Source: Acidicapsa ligni (lineage in GTDB: Bacteria; Acidobacteriota; Terriglobia; Terriglobales; Acidobacteriaceae). From it: a stretch of DNA of 64,000 bases. Numbering within the stretch: position 1 is the stretch's first letter; each line of letters opens with the position of its first letter. The notes under the pieces are model-generated. The model had not been told where the DNA came from, did not search any database, and worked only from the letters and a program-made list of their open reading frames with translations. The position numbers and the translations under genes are program-made. Location: NCBI RefSeq assembly GCF_025685655.1, contig NZ_JAGSYG010000003.1, forward strand, positions 434,001 through 498,000, given 5' to 3'. Below, one piece after another: positions 51,884 through 61,765 of the stretch.

Positions 51884-54763
51884 ATGGAGACAAGTCTATA
51901 TAACAGAGTCGTCGCAACAGTGCTGGGCCTGGTTACAGCGGCCCTTGCGTTGCTCGCTGTCTTCAATTTTCAGCAGGAAGCCAGATACCAGCAACCCGAC
52001 GACGGCGTCACCTGGACAGAAACTACAACCATCGCTCACGGAAAAGCGCAGAATGGCCTGATCGCAACCCACGTTCTCGCCGGAAGCCCCGGTGCTCAGG
52101 CTGGCATTGAGCGCGACGATCTGCTCACCGCCATCAACGATCGGCCCATCGAGATCGGTTCCGACTACGCCCGCGAAATCAAGCGCATCGACGTATACGG
52201 CAAAGCCAATTACAGCATCACCCGCAGCGGCATCTCGCTCGATACGCCAGTTATCGTCTACCTCGCGCCAGTCGATACCAGCCTGCGCCAGTTCACGCGC
52301 GTGATCGGGCTGGTGTATCTGGCCATCGGTTTATACGTTCTTTTCCGCCGCTGGACTGCTCCCAGGGCGATGCATTTCTACATTTTCTGCCTGGTTTCGT
52401 TTGCTCTGAATACGTTTCGCTACACGGGTAAATTCGACTTTCTCGATTGGACGATCTACTGGGGCAACATACTAGCCGAGGCGCTGCAGCCTGCGCTGTT
52501 TCTGCACTTCGCCCTCGTCTTCCCCGAAGAGCGCCTGGCACACTGGAACCGCCGCTGGCTTCTGCCGATCCTCTACGCGCCGGCATTTGGCGTAGTCAGC
52601 CTGCATCTCACTGCGTTTCTGTTCTGGCAGGCTACCTTCGCACTCCGGCTCAAGCTCGATCAGGTTTCCACCGCCTACGACGCTACGTATTTCGTGCTCG
52701 CGGCAATCCTCTTTCTGCGCAGCTACTCACGCGCGAATACTCCACTTCTGCGTCAGCAGCTCAAGTGGCTCACGCGCGGAACCATGCTCGCAGTGCTGCC
52801 TTTCACTGTTCTCTTTGCGATTCCGTTCCTGACGGGCATTCCTGTTCCGGGCATTCTGCAAAAGATCGCTGGCCTCTCACTCGTCTTTCTGCCGCTGACT
52901 TTTAGCTGGGCGATTGTTCGCTACCGGCTAATGGATACCGACCTCATCTTCAAGCGCGGCGTGGCCTACACCCTGGCCACCGGCACGCTTGTCGGCGTCT
53001 ACTTCGGCGGAATCGCGCTGGTTTCCGAGCAGGTCCACACCCACCTTCCCGAGGCCGTTCGTGAATGGGGCCTGGTCGTAACCATCCTCATCACCGCGCA
53101 GCTTTTCGATCCACTCAAGCGCCGCTTTCAGACATGGGTCGACAAAGTATTTGACCGTCATAAGTACGACTATCGCAAAGCCCTGGTTGAGTTCGGCCGC
53201 GGCCTCAGTTCCGAAACAGATCTCGATGCCCTGCTGCGTTCCATCGTCGACCGGCTTCCGCGAACCCTGCTTGTCTCCAAGGTTGCTGTCTTCCTCGCCG
53301 AAACTCCAGGCGCATATCATCTTGCCGCAGCCCACGGCATGGCCGTCGATATCGCTTCAGGGAACACCCCACTCAATCTTGGCTTTTTCGATTTCGACGA
53401 GCCCGGCAGCGGTTCGCACATCTTCCTTGAGAACACGCAGCAGGCCCTGCATTTACCTGAAGATCAACAGCGCACCGCGACCCAGCTCGATCTCAACTAC
53501 TACCTGCCCTGTCGCGTTCAGGACGGCCATATCGCACGCACCATCGCGGTCATTGGTCTGGGCCGCACGATCGGCGGCGATTTCCTTTCCAGCGAAGATG
53601 TCGAGCTGCTGGAATCTCTCGCCAGCTACATCGGCATCGCCCTCCAAAATGCCAGTCTTTACGCACGTCTCGAAGAACAGATCAGCGAGTTTGAACGCCT
53701 CAAGGAGTTCAACGAAAACATCGTCGAATCCATCAACGTCGGCATCCTCGCCGTTGATCTGCATGACCGCATCGAGAGCTGGAATGCCCAGATGGAAGCC
53801 ATGTATGCGCTCAGTCGCAAAGAGGCGATCGGCCAGCCGCTTTCCGCCGTCTTCCCGCCCGATTTCATTGAGGCCTTCGACCGCTTCCGCAACGAGTCCG
53901 GTGTTCACAATCTCTATAAATTCCGGCTCACCAGCCGCGCCGGTGAAGCGCGCACAGCCAACATCGCCGTGGCTCCGTTGCTCTCGCGTGACTTCATCGC
54001 TGTGGGCCGCATCGTTCTCGTCGATGACATCACCGAGCGGGTCAGCCTCGAAGCGCAGCTATCCCAGGCAGACAAGCTCAGCTCTATCGGTTTGCTTGCG
54101 GCCGGTGTTGCGCACGAAATCAACACTCCACTGGCGGTCATCAGCAGCTATGCGCAGATGCTTACCAAGCAAATGAAGGATGACACGCGCCTCACGCCTC
54201 TGCTCGAACGCATTACGCAGCAGACCTTCCGCGCATCTGAGATTGCCAATGGGCTATTGAACTTCTCGCGAACCAGCACGACCGAGCTGCGCGAGACAGA
54301 CTTGAATCAGGTCATTACGGACACCCTGGGCCTGGTCGAGCACCAGCTAAAGACCGCCCGTATCACCGTTACGATGGAACTGAGCCGCGACCTTCCGCGT
54401 ATACAAGGCAATCCTGGAAAGCTGCAGCAGGTCTTTTTGAATTTGCTTCTCAACGCCAAAGACGCCATGCCCCAGGGCGGACAACTTCGCGTCACCACCG
54501 TCTCCAATGGCCATGTTGAGGCCATCATCGGCGACTCCGGCGGAGGCATCGCTCCCGAACATCTCAAACGCATCTATGACCCATTCTTTACTACAAAGTC
54601 GGCGCCCAAACCCGGTGAGCGTCGAGGAACCGGTCTTGGACTTGCCGTCAGTTACGGCATCATCCAGGAGCACGCCGGCAAGATTAACGTCGAGAGTACC
54701 GTCGGCGTCGGCACCACCTTTCATCTTGAGTTTCCGCTTCTAAGGAATTCCGTACATGCCTGA
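51884..54763 (+). CDS. PDZ-GAF-PAS sensor histidine kinase
   Basis: 959 residues. A membrane helix (about 8-27) leads to a PDZ domain outside the membrane (about 55-130, GLIATHVLAGSPGAQAGIER). Six or seven helices follow (135-350), then a GAF domain (about 430-590), PAS (about 600-720), the dimerisation helix LLAAGVAHEINTPLAVISSY with the phospho-His near residue 744, and the ATPase domain (VFLNLLLNAKDAM, GDSGGGI, GTGLGLAVSYGIIQEHAGKI). It overlaps the response regulator gene by 8 bases. A PDZ sensor suggests detection of exposed protein C-termini or envelope stress. Confidence 0.9.
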   Translation: METSLYNRVVATVLGLVTAALALLAVFNFQQEARYQQPDDGVTWTETTTIAHGKAQNGLIATHVLAGSPGAQAGIERDDLLTAINDRPIEIGSDYAREIKRIDVYGKANYSITRSGISLDTPVIVYLAPVDTSLRQFTRVIGLVYLAIGLYVLFRRWTAPRAMHFYIFCLVSFALNTFRYTGKFDFLDWTIYWGNILAEALQPALFLHFALVFPEERLAHWNRRWLLPILYAPAFGVVSLHLTAFLFWQATFALRLKLDQVSTAYDATYFVLAAILFLRSYSRANTPLLRQQLKWLTRGTMLAVLPFTVLFAIPFLTGIPVPGILQKIAGLSLVFLPLTFSWAIVRYRLMDTDLIFKRGVAYTLATGTLVGVYFGGIALVSEQVHTHLPEAVREWGLVVTILITAQLFDPLKRRFQTWVDKVFDRHKYDYRKALVEFGRGLSSETDLDALLRSIVDRLPRTLLVSKVAVFLAETPGAYHLAAAHGMAVDIASGNTPLNLGFFDFDEPGSGSHIFLENTQQALHLPEDQQRTATQLDLNYYLPCRVQDGHIARTIAVIGLGRTIGGDFLSSEDVELLESLASYIGIALQNASLYARLEEQISEFERLKEFNENIVESINVGILAVDLHDRIESWNAQMEAMYALSRKEAIGQPLSAVFPPDFIEAFDRFRNESGVHNLYKFRLTSRAGEARTANIAVAPLLSRDFIAVGRIVLVDDITERVSLEAQLSQADKLSSIGLLAAGVAHEINTPLAVISSYAQMLTKQMKDDTRLTPLLERITQQTFRASEIANGLLNFSRTSTTELRETDLNQVITDTLGLVEHQLKTARITVTMELSRDLPRIQGNPGKLQQVFLNLLLNAKDAMPQGGQLRVTTVSNGHVEAIIGDSGGGIAPEHLKRIYDPFFTTKSAPKPGERRGTGLGLAVSYGIIQEHAGKINVESTVGVGTTFHLEFPLLRNSVHA

Positions 54764-56198
54764 GGTCCTATCCAAATTGAGCCAGACATCACTCCTCCCC
54801 ACAAACGACTCCCCATCCGACGCCCGAATCCTCGTCATCGACGATGAAGCCGGCATCCGCGAGTCTCTGGAAATTCTGCTCACGTTTGAGGGCTACACCG
54901 TCGAGATGGCCATCGACGGCGAAGAAGGCCTGCGCACACTGGAGTCGCGCAGCTACGACCTCGTCCTGCTCGACCTCGCGCTCCCCGGTCAGACCGGCCT
55001 GGAACTGCTGCCCCAGATCAAAGAACGCTACCCCGAGTTACCCGTCGTCATGATCACCGCCTACGGCACGGTCGATAACGTCGTCGAGGCTGTTCGCGCC
55101 GGTGCAGAGAACTTCGTCCAGAAGCCCTGGGACAACGAAAAGCTGCTCGCCGATATCCGCTCCGCGATTGCCCGCCACAAGGCAGAGGCTGAAAATATTC
55201 ACCTCAAGCGTGCTCTCAAGGAGCGCTACAACTTCCACAACATCGTAGGCAAAAGCGAGATCATGCTGCGCATCTTCGATCTCGTATCGCAGGTCGCGCC
55301 CAGCCGGTCAACCGTGCTCATCCAGGGCGAAAGCGGCACAGGCAAGGAACTCATCGCCAAGGCCCTGCATGCCAATTCTCCGCGTAAGGATAAGCCTTTC
55401 ATCCCGGTCAACACCGGCTCCATGCCCTCGGAGTTGCTGGAATCGACGCTCTTCGGCCATGTCAAAGGCGCTTTTACTTCCGCTATCGCCACCAAAAAAG
55501 GTCTCTTCGAAGTAGCCAATGGCGGCACGCTCTTTCTCGATGAAATCGGCAACATGGGCATGGACACACAGGCTAAGATGCTGCGCGTCCTGCAGGATCG
55601 CCGCTTCATGCCCGTTGGCGGCACGCAGGAGATGCAGGTGGACGTGCGCATCGTCGCTGCTACCAACGTCGATCTGCGCCAGGCCGTGCGCGAAGGCAAG
55701 TTCCGCGAAGATCTTTTCTATCGCCTGAATGTAATCTCCGTTGATCTGCCGCCGCTGCGCAGTCGCCGCGAAGATATCCCCCTGCTTGTCGTTCGCTTCC
55801 TCGATCACTTCTCCAAAGAGAACGACCTTGAGCCGCGCAAGCTCACTCCCGACGCCATGCGCGCACTCGTCGATTATGAATGGCCGGGCAACGTGCGCGA
55901 ACTTGAAAACATCATCGAACGCGGCGTCGTTCTCTCCAGCACTCCGCTCATCGGCTCCGGCCTGCTGCCTGGCCACATCACCGGCCGCAGCTTCCAGGAT
56001 GCCCTGCTTGAACACAATCCCAATGCGAGCCTCTTCGATATCCTCGAAGACATCGAGCGCCGTATCATTGTCGAGAAGCTTGAGCGCTGCAACTGGAACC
56101 AGACCGATGCAGCCGAGCAGTTCCACATCCCGCTATCGACGCTGAATCAAAAGATCAAGCGCCTCAATATCGAGATCCGCAAACGCGCCCGCGACTAG
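54756..56198 (+). CDS. Sigma-54-dependent response regulator
   Basis: 480 residues, NtrC class. Receiver: ILVIDDEAGIRESLEILL, phospho-Asp in LVLLDLALPGQTG, VMITAYGTVDNVVEA, NFVQKPWDNEKLL. AAA+ domain: Walker A LIQGESGTGKELIAKALH, Walker B NGGTLFLDEIGNM. The sigma-54 contact loop reads GAFTSA instead of GAFTGA. The C-terminal Fis-type HTH is EKLERCNWNQTDAAEQF then STLNQKIKRL. Cotranscribed with the PDZ kinase, its likely phosphate donor. Target genes are not evident nearby. Confidence 0.93.
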   Translation: MPEVLSKLSQTSLLPTNDSPSDARILVIDDEAGIRESLEILLTFEGYTVEMAIDGEEGLRTLESRSYDLVLLDLALPGQTGLELLPQIKERYPELPVVMITAYGTVDNVVEAVRAGAENFVQKPWDNEKLLADIRSAIARHKAEAENIHLKRALKERYNFHNIVGKSEIMLRIFDLVSQVAPSRSTVLIQGESGTGKELIAKALHANSPRKDKPFIPVNTGSMPSELLESTLFGHVKGAFTSAIATKKGLFEVANGGTLFLDEIGNMGMDTQAKMLRVLQDRRFMPVGGTQEMQVDVRIVAATNVDLRQAVREGKFREDLFYRLNVISVDLPPLRSRREDIPLLVVRFLDHFSKENDLEPRKLTPDAMRALVDYEWPGNVRELENIIERGVVLSSTPLIGSGLLPGHITGRSFQDALLEHNPNASLFDILEDIERRIIVEKLERCNWNQTDAAEQFHIPLSTLNQKIKRLNIEIRKRARD

Positions 56199-56225
56199 AG
56201 CAATTTAGTAGAAATCTAAACTTAA

Positions 56226-56307
56226 ACGTCAAAAATCGTACGATAAGCGTTTTTGATTTTGAGGCAAGGAACCCGCATGTCCGAAATGCCGACATCTCGG
56301 ACAAGTG
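56226..56307 (+). repeat. Inverted flank repeat, left
   Basis: GTCAAAAATCGTACGATAAG (56228-56247), and 30 bases on a 30-base element with ends TGTCCGA and TCGGACA followed by AGTG (56278-56307). The same two elements recur in inverted order on the other side of the 56393-57472 gene. Confidence 0.65.
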
Positions 56308-56392
56308 ACAGGCTAAGCTTCGTCAACCGGCGTTGTCGTGGGGAACAAGAGCAAAGCCTGCTGATGGCCGCTTCCTTCTAAGAAGCTCCGTT

Positions 56393-57472
56393 TCACTTGA
56401 TCATCTCGTCTTTTTTCACTTCGAGTTGTGGATTGACAAGGTGCATGTCAATTGGCAACCCGCCTGCAACGGGAGCAACGTCACGCACTATCTGCTCGAA
56501 GCTACTCACCATCTTGGCATCGACCTCGCGGACTACGACGAACGCCAGTATCGTACCGTCGTCATCATGCCTGCTCCACAATATGTTGGCTCCCTTACCC
56601 CGAAGGAAGCCAATCGCCTGGAAGCGCTTGCCGAGCGCCATTGCCTCGGCTTTGGTTACAGTTCCCTCGTAGTAGACAGCGTCTTTGCCCCCAAAATGTA
56701 CCTCTCCAACATTTGAGGTCTCTTGTACATTCCCATTGCTATCAATCAGTTGAACCTGAACCGGAAATCCGCCAACGGTTGGAACTACCTGCCGAGTCAG
56801 CTCTTCAAATTTCGAGAGTATCCCCGCCTGATTCCATACACCGTACTGCACTCCAAACGATATGGTTGTGGCGGCCATTCCTTTGTGGAGTAGGACAGAT
56901 GTTCCGCGTTCCTGGAGATACCCATTGCTCTTGAGCGCGTTGCCCAGAGCCAGAGCATTGCCTCGTGTAGCCAGGCCTGAGTAGATCACCTGGTCCTTCG
57001 CACCGATCAACACTGTCGTCCGATGTTGGTACTGATAAAGAAGAGCACCAGCCACGACAACCAGGATCGCCAATGTTGCGATGCCAACGCCAAAACCGGT
57101 TCCTGCGAAACCGAGTCGGCCGCCGCGTGCCGCATGCTGTGATATAGCATAGCCCTGGTCTTCCTTCGCTATCTTCCACGTTAAGTACCAGGTAAACCCT
57201 AAGAACAGGAGCTCGAAGGCATCGTATTCCAATCGCTCTAAAGAACCTGACGAGGTTTTCCAAATCAGCTTCACCAGGATGTTGAGTGCGACAACAATCA
57301 ATCCGAGAACAACTGCCAGAACGCCGCGGCCTGCTTTGCCCAGCCTGACATAGTTGATAGCAAGAAGAATGGCACCGGCCGGAGGGCAAATGAATGTCGC
57401 TGTTCCTACGGCTGCAGAATCGAAGAGCCGGTATTCGGGTCTATGTGGAACTCTTTCTGAAGATGTGTCCAT
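56393..57472 (-). CDS. Membrane protein with duplicated domain
   Basis: 359 residues from ATG 57472 (MDTSSERVPHRPEYRLFDSA); the frame upstream runs into the flanking repeat and is not coding. Four membrane helices (VGTATFICPPAGAILLAINY, GVLAVVLGLIVVALNILV, LLFLGFTWYLTW, GIATLAILVVVAGALLY) precede two copies of a domain of about 75 residues. Copy one starts VIYSGLATRGNALALGNALK and copy two YYEGTVTKAEAMALGKRFQA; both have a hydrophobic FGVQ/FVVV strand and end in VxGGxPxxxxLxxxxxxxxxT/E. Function unknown. It stands alone between inverted repeats. Confidence 0.65.
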   Translation of the reverse strand: MDTSSERVPHRPEYRLFDSAAVGTATFICPPAGAILLAINYVRLGKAGRGVLAVVLGLIVVALNILVKLIWKTSSGSLERLEYDAFELLFLGFTWYLTWKIAKEDQGYAISQHAARGGRLGFAGTGFGVGIATLAILVVVAGALLYQYQHRTTVLIGAKDQVIYSGLATRGNALALGNALKSNGYLQERGTSVLLHKGMAATTISFGVQYGVWNQAGILSKFEELTRQVVPTVGGFPVQVQLIDSNGNVQETSNVGEVHFGGKDAVYYEGTVTKAEAMALGKRFQAIGFLRGKGANILWSRHDDDGTILAFVVVREVDAKMVSSFEQIVRDVAPVAGGLPIDMHLVNPQLEVKKDEMIK

Positions 57473-57543
57473 ACCGAGTACACCTATCATAAAAGCTAGT
57501 GAGGGCCATGGAGCTACCCCTTTAGTAGGCGGGGTAGGCCATC

Positions 57544-57662
57544 TGTCCGTAAAACGGGCTTCTCGGACAAGTGGATCGATCTGTTGCACAAACATGTTGA
57601 AAATAAGCTTTGCGATGGCGAAAGGTTTTCGCAACGAATGCCTTATCGTACGATTTTGACGT
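57544..57662 (-). repeat. Inverted flank repeat, right
   Basis: Contains the 30-base TGTCCG...TCGGACAAGTG element (57544-57573) and, outward, CTTATCGTACGATTTTGACG (57642-57661), the inverse of the left flank. The two blocks enclose the 56393-57472 gene. Confidence 0.65.
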
Positions 57663-57677
57663 CTGGTATGGTGACCC

Positions 57678-58553
57678 CTAATTGGCAGTGCCGGGAAGAT
57701 CAAAATCCACGCCAGCATCCCGATTAGCTTTCTCCGTTGCAGCAAGATCAAGCTCGCTAACCGGTATAATCCGATGGCTCTGATCCAGAATCGAAAGCGT
57801 AGTCCGCGTCAGGATGTAATTGTGAACCTGGATTGGAGCGCGGCCATCTTTGAAGACAAGCGTAACCGCACTCTCGCTCAGCGGAGCAGCCGATGAACGA
57901 GGCGGAGCCGATAAATCCAACGGATGCGGCGCGTCATACGACTGCCGGTAGGCGAGATAAGGCGGCGGCGGACCCTGTTCATCTGGCGATGCCTCATAGC
58001 CGTCATCGGCATACGCCCCATCTCCAGCATCGTTGGGATAGGCGCCGTAATCGCCGTCACCGTCGTCATCGGGATATCCAAGATAGTCAGAACCGATCCA
58101 TCCTGCACCTGACCAACCCCCACCTGACCATCCTGCACCCGGCAAAACGCCAACCCGGTAATCAGCCCGGTAGGGAGATCTATAAGGAGGTCGATGCGAG
58201 TGATCTCCATTGCGGTAACCAGAGCGGCTGTTTGCAAACCCGGCGGAGCGGTCATAGCCGCCATAACTTCCCGCCCGAATGCCAGGTGAGCCTGCACCAA
58301 ACCTGTTGCCGGAGAAGCGTTGACCGCCAGCATAACGTTGACCGAGCGAAGTGCCGAATGGGGTGCGAGATGGAATACGAGACTGGACATGAGACGAGCC
58401 AGATCCGCTGAACCCGCCTCTGAATCCCGACGCGGCGCGGCCTGAAGAACCACCGTGAAATCCGCCGCCTCCGGCATGGCCTCCTCCTCGCTGCGCGCAG
58501 ACCGGGATCAAGGTCCCAATCAAAACCAGCGCAAGCACGACGAGTCGTCTCAT
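57678..58553 (-). CDS. Secreted Gly-rich protein
   Basis: 291 residues from ATG 58553 with a signal peptide ([20 protein letters not shown]). The middle 180 residues are low-complexity Gly/Ser/Tyr/Asp with repeated GAGW and GGY units. The last 65 residues ([40 protein letters not shown]) form a compact beta domain, seen at the end of several secreted acidobacterial proteins as I recall. Function unknown; a surface or matrix role is possible. Confidence 0.65.
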   Translation of the reverse strand: MRRLVVLALVLIGTLIPVCAQRGGGHAGGGGFHGGSSGRAASGFRGGFSGSGSSHVQSRIPSRTPFGTSLGQRYAGGQRFSGNRFGAGSPGIRAGSYGGYDRSAGFANSRSGYRNGDHSHRPPYRSPYRADYRVGVLPGAGWSGGGWSGAGWIGSDYLGYPDDDGDGDYGAYPNDAGDGAYADDGYEASPDEQGPPPPYLAYRQSYDAPHPLDLSAPPRSSAAPLSESAVTLVFKDGRAPIQVHNYILTRTTLSILDQSHRIIPVSELDLAATEKANRDAGVDFDLPGTAN

Positions 58554-58678
58554 GCACACATATTACTCTCCTCCCCGTTCGGCTGCATGAACCGGCTCAA
58601 TTTCGATTCATCGTCTTTTCTTCCCGGAGCCCTGCAGCTACCCGCTACACTTTGACTCTCAGTCACAGGAGATCAGTC

Positions 58679-60076
58679 ATGGCCCTGCACGCTACCGAAG
58701 AACTTACCGCTGCTCCCACCAGCGAAATCGAATCCGAAGTATTGAACGATCAGACAGAAACCTACGAGTTTCCCGAGGCTGAGCAGGACCCGCAATCCGT
58801 CTACGCCACCATCCACGATCAACTCGTGCTCGATGGCAACTCGCAGCAAAACCTCGCCACCTTCTGCACCACGTGGATTGAGCCTGAAGTCGAGCGCCTC
58901 ATGGTCGAGTGCGCCGACAAGAACATGATCGACAAAGATGAGTATCCGCAGACTGCAGCCATTGAAGAACGCTGCATCCACATGCTCGCCGATCTCTGGA
59001 ACTCGCCGGAAGCTGCAACCACCATCGGCTGCTCCACCACCGGCTCCAGCGAAGCAGCCATGCTCGGCGGCCTGGCTCTCAAGTGGAACTGGCGCAAGCG
59101 TCGCAAAGCAACCGGTAAATCCATCGAGACTCCGAACCTCATCACCGGGCCCGTCCAGGTTTGCTGGCACAAGTTCTGCCGCTACTTCGATGTCGAGATT
59201 CGCGAAGTACCGATGGAAGGCGACCGCCTGCTGCTCACTCCTGAAGAAGTCCTCAAGCGCTGCGATGAAAACACCATTGGAATCATCGCCACTCTCGGCG
59301 TGACCTTTACGCTGCAGTACGAACCCGTTCTCGCAATCAGCGACGCCCTCGATAAGCTGCAGGCAGAGACCGGCCTCGATATCCCGATCCATGTCGATGG
59401 AGCCAGCGGCGCATTCCTCGCACCTTTCATCCATCCAAACCTGCACTGGGATTTCCGTCTGCCTCGCGTTAAATCCATCAACGCTTCCGGCCACAAATTT
59501 GGCCTGGCCCCACTCGGAGTCGGCTGGGCGCTCTGGCGTGAAAAGCACGATCTGCCGGAAGAGCTGATCTTTGACGTGAACTATCTCGGCGGCAACATGC
59601 CTACCTTCGCGCTGAACTTCTCTCGCCCCGGCGGCGAAATCATTTGCCAGTATTACAACTTCCTTCGCCTGGGCAAAGAGGGCTATCGCAAAATTCAGAC
59701 GGAGTGCTATGCGCTGGGCCGTTATCTCGCGGAGAAAATCGGCGAGCTAGGCCCATTCAAAATCATCTATGACGGCACCGACGGCATCCCGGGCCTTTGC
59801 TGGGAGTTGAAAGACCCCGCAAACGCCGGCTTCACGCTCTACGACCTGGCCGACGCCCTGCGCGAACGCGGCTGGCTGGTCCCCGCCTACTCCATGCCTG
59901 CCAACCGTGAAGATCTGGTGATTCAGCGCATCCTCGTCCGCCACGGCTTCACCCGCGAAATGGCTCACGCGCTCCTGGAGCAGATGGAGCAGTCTCTGGA
60001 TCACTTCGCAAAGAATCCCGTAGACATAACTCTCTCCGGCGCGGAGTCCGGTTCGCACGATCATTCTGGCCGATAA
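58679..60076 (+). CDS. gadB: Glutamate decarboxylase
   Basis: 465 residues, PLP-dependent (group II). AGGAG precedes ATG 58679. [20 protein letters not shown] and [19 protein letters not shown] (PLP-pairing Asp) lead to the Schiff-base Lys in [16 protein letters not shown], then [20 protein letters not shown]. This is the E. coli GadA/B type, which uses up a cytoplasmic proton as glutamate becomes GABA, an acid-resistance reaction fitting acid-soil bacteria. No glutamate/GABA antiporter is adjacent; an MFS exporter follows but belongs to another family. Confidence 0.92.
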   Translation: MALHATEELTAAPTSEIESEVLNDQTETYEFPEAEQDPQSVYATIHDQLVLDGNSQQNLATFCTTWIEPEVERLMVECADKNMIDKDEYPQTAAIEERCIHMLADLWNSPEAATTIGCSTTGSSEAAMLGGLALKWNWRKRRKATGKSIETPNLITGPVQVCWHKFCRYFDVEIREVPMEGDRLLLTPEEVLKRCDENTIGIIATLGVTFTLQYEPVLAISDALDKLQAETGLDIPIHVDGASGAFLAPFIHPNLHWDFRLPRVKSINASGHKFGLAPLGVGWALWREKHDLPEELIFDVNYLGGNMPTFALNFSRPGGEIICQYYNFLRLGKEGYRKIQTECYALGRYLAEKIGELGPFKIIYDGTDGIPGLCWELKDPANAGFTLYDLADALRERGWLVPAYSMPANREDLVIQRILVRHGFTREMAHALLEQMEQSLDHFAKNPVDITLSGAESGSHDHSGR

Positions 60077-60272
60077 AAGTCGATAAAGTCGATAGATAAG
60101 AGCAACCTTTGCGTCACCCGTCCTCTTGCAGATTCGCACAAGGGCGGGTGAGCAAAATGCTACAAAAAACTACTAAATCAGCCCGAAAACGGCGTTCATC
60201 CTACCCAGGGAAGCCGCTGCGGAAAACGCCTTCCTTCTGCGACCTGGAAGCTGTTCATGTCATCCTATCCAT

Positions 60273-61607
60273 GTGACCACTTCCACTCCTGCACCCCAGA
60301 GCACAGGTATCTCCCATGCCTGGCGTGCTTTGAGGCACCGCAATTTCCGCCTGTTCTTCAGCGGGCAGAGCATCTCCCTCATCGGCACATGGATGACCCG
60401 CGTGGCCACTTCGTGGCTCGTTTACAGGCTTACCGGCTCGGCCATTCTACTGGGGACAGTGAGCTTCATCGGCCAGATTCCTACCTTCCTGGTCGCCCCG
60501 CTGGCAGGCGTCCTCGTCGACCGCTGGAACCGCCGCACTGTTCTTGTGTGGACGCAGGCTCTCGCCATGGTGCAATCCCTGACCCTTGCCGCGCTGACTC
60601 TTACCCACCGCATCACCATCCCTGAAATCCTGATCCTTAGCGCCTTCCAGGGCTGCATCAACGGCTTCGATATGCCTGGCCGCCAATCTTTCATGATGGA
60701 GATGGTCGAGGAACGCGCCGATCTCTCCAACGCCATCGCCATCAATTCTTCAATGGTCAACCTCGCCCGTCTCATCGGCCCGTCGCTTGCCGGAATGCTT
60801 ATCGCGGTCACAAACGAGGGCTGGTGCTTTCTCATCGACGGCATCAGCTATATTGCGGTGATCGCGTCGCTGCTCCTGATGCGCCTCACCACCGTCCGGG
60901 CCTTTGCGGAAAAGCTCGCCCAATCACAGGCTTCCCTCTTCGATCAGCTTAAAGAGGGGTGGGATTTCGTCCGCGCATTCGTTCCCATTCGCACCATTCT
61001 GCTGCTCTTCGCGCTGGTGAGCCTCATGGGTATGCCTTTCATCGTGCTGATGCCCATCTTTGCCGCACAGGTGCTCCACGGTGGCCCGCACACGCTGGGA
61101 TTCCTCATGGCCGCTATGGGTGTCGGTTCCCTTGCCTCCGCGCTGTCTCTGGTGCTCCGCAAATCTGTTCGCGGCTTGCTCAAGATGATCCCCATTGCCG
61201 CCGCCTGCTTCGGTGCCGGACTCATTCTCTTCGGCCTCTCGCATATCCTTTGGCTATCGCTGGTCCTGATGACACTGATCGGTTACGGGATGATGCAGGG
61301 CCTCACCGCCAGCAACACCATCATCCAGACCATAGTTCCTCAGGACAAGCGAGGGCGCGTCATGAGCTACTACACGGTCGCCTTCGTCGGCATGGCTCCC
61401 TTCGGAAGCCTGCTCGCGGGCTCTCTCGCCAATCTCATCGGAGCTCCCGGCACAGTCATGGTCAGCGGCGTGGCCTGCATCCTGGGTTCGATCTGGTTCT
61501 TCACGCAGATGAAGACTGTCCGAAAAGCCATGCGCCCCATCTACGAAGAGCTAGGCATTATCCCCGCACCTCTTGTCCCAGCATTAAACGAAGAGCCGGG
61601 AAGCTGA
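60273..61607 (+). CDS. MFS exporter (EntS-like, MFS_3)
   Basis: 444 residues, 12 predicted helices, GTG start. The N-terminus ALRHRNFRLFFSGQSISLIG, then GTWMTRVATSWLVYRL and the loop 2-3 motif GVLVDRWNRRTVLVWTQ place it in the EntS/MFS_3 group of exporters; QGLTASNTIIQTIVPQDKRG and RVMSYYTVAFVGMAPFGSLL are also typical. Substrate unknown. No siderophore genes nearby. Confidence 0.82.
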   Translation: MTTSTPAPQSTGISHAWRALRHRNFRLFFSGQSISLIGTWMTRVATSWLVYRLTGSAILLGTVSFIGQIPTFLVAPLAGVLVDRWNRRTVLVWTQALAMVQSLTLAALTLTHRITIPEILILSAFQGCINGFDMPGRQSFMMEMVEERADLSNAIAINSSMVNLARLIGPSLAGMLIAVTNEGWCFLIDGISYIAVIASLLLMRLTTVRAFAEKLAQSQASLFDQLKEGWDFVRAFVPIRTILLLFALVSLMGMPFIVLMPIFAAQVLHGGPHTLGFLMAAMGVGSLASALSLVLRKSVRGLLKMIPIAAACFGAGLILFGLSHILWLSLVLMTLIGYGMMQGLTASNTIIQTIVPQDKRGRVMSYYTVAFVGMAPFGSLLAGSLANLIGAPGTVMVSGVACILGSIWFFTQMKTVRKAMRPIYEELGIIPAPLVPALNEEPGS

Positions 61608-61765
61608 TCAAAACCGGCGCTTTCAGCTCTCCAAGTAACCCCGGTACCGTGTTCTTGCATCTCTATCTATATGGCTTTATTGAATTCCGGTATTCTCAAT
61701 CTCTCAGCTCATCTATCCCACCTGTTCACTGTTAACCCCCTCACGGCGAGATTGGGAGTCCAGCG

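Noticed and set aside
57473..57751. N-terminal extension of the duplicated-domain membrane protein
   Set aside because: These codons lie in the flanking repeat and overlap the neighbouring secreted protein's gene end; the body starts naturally at 57472.
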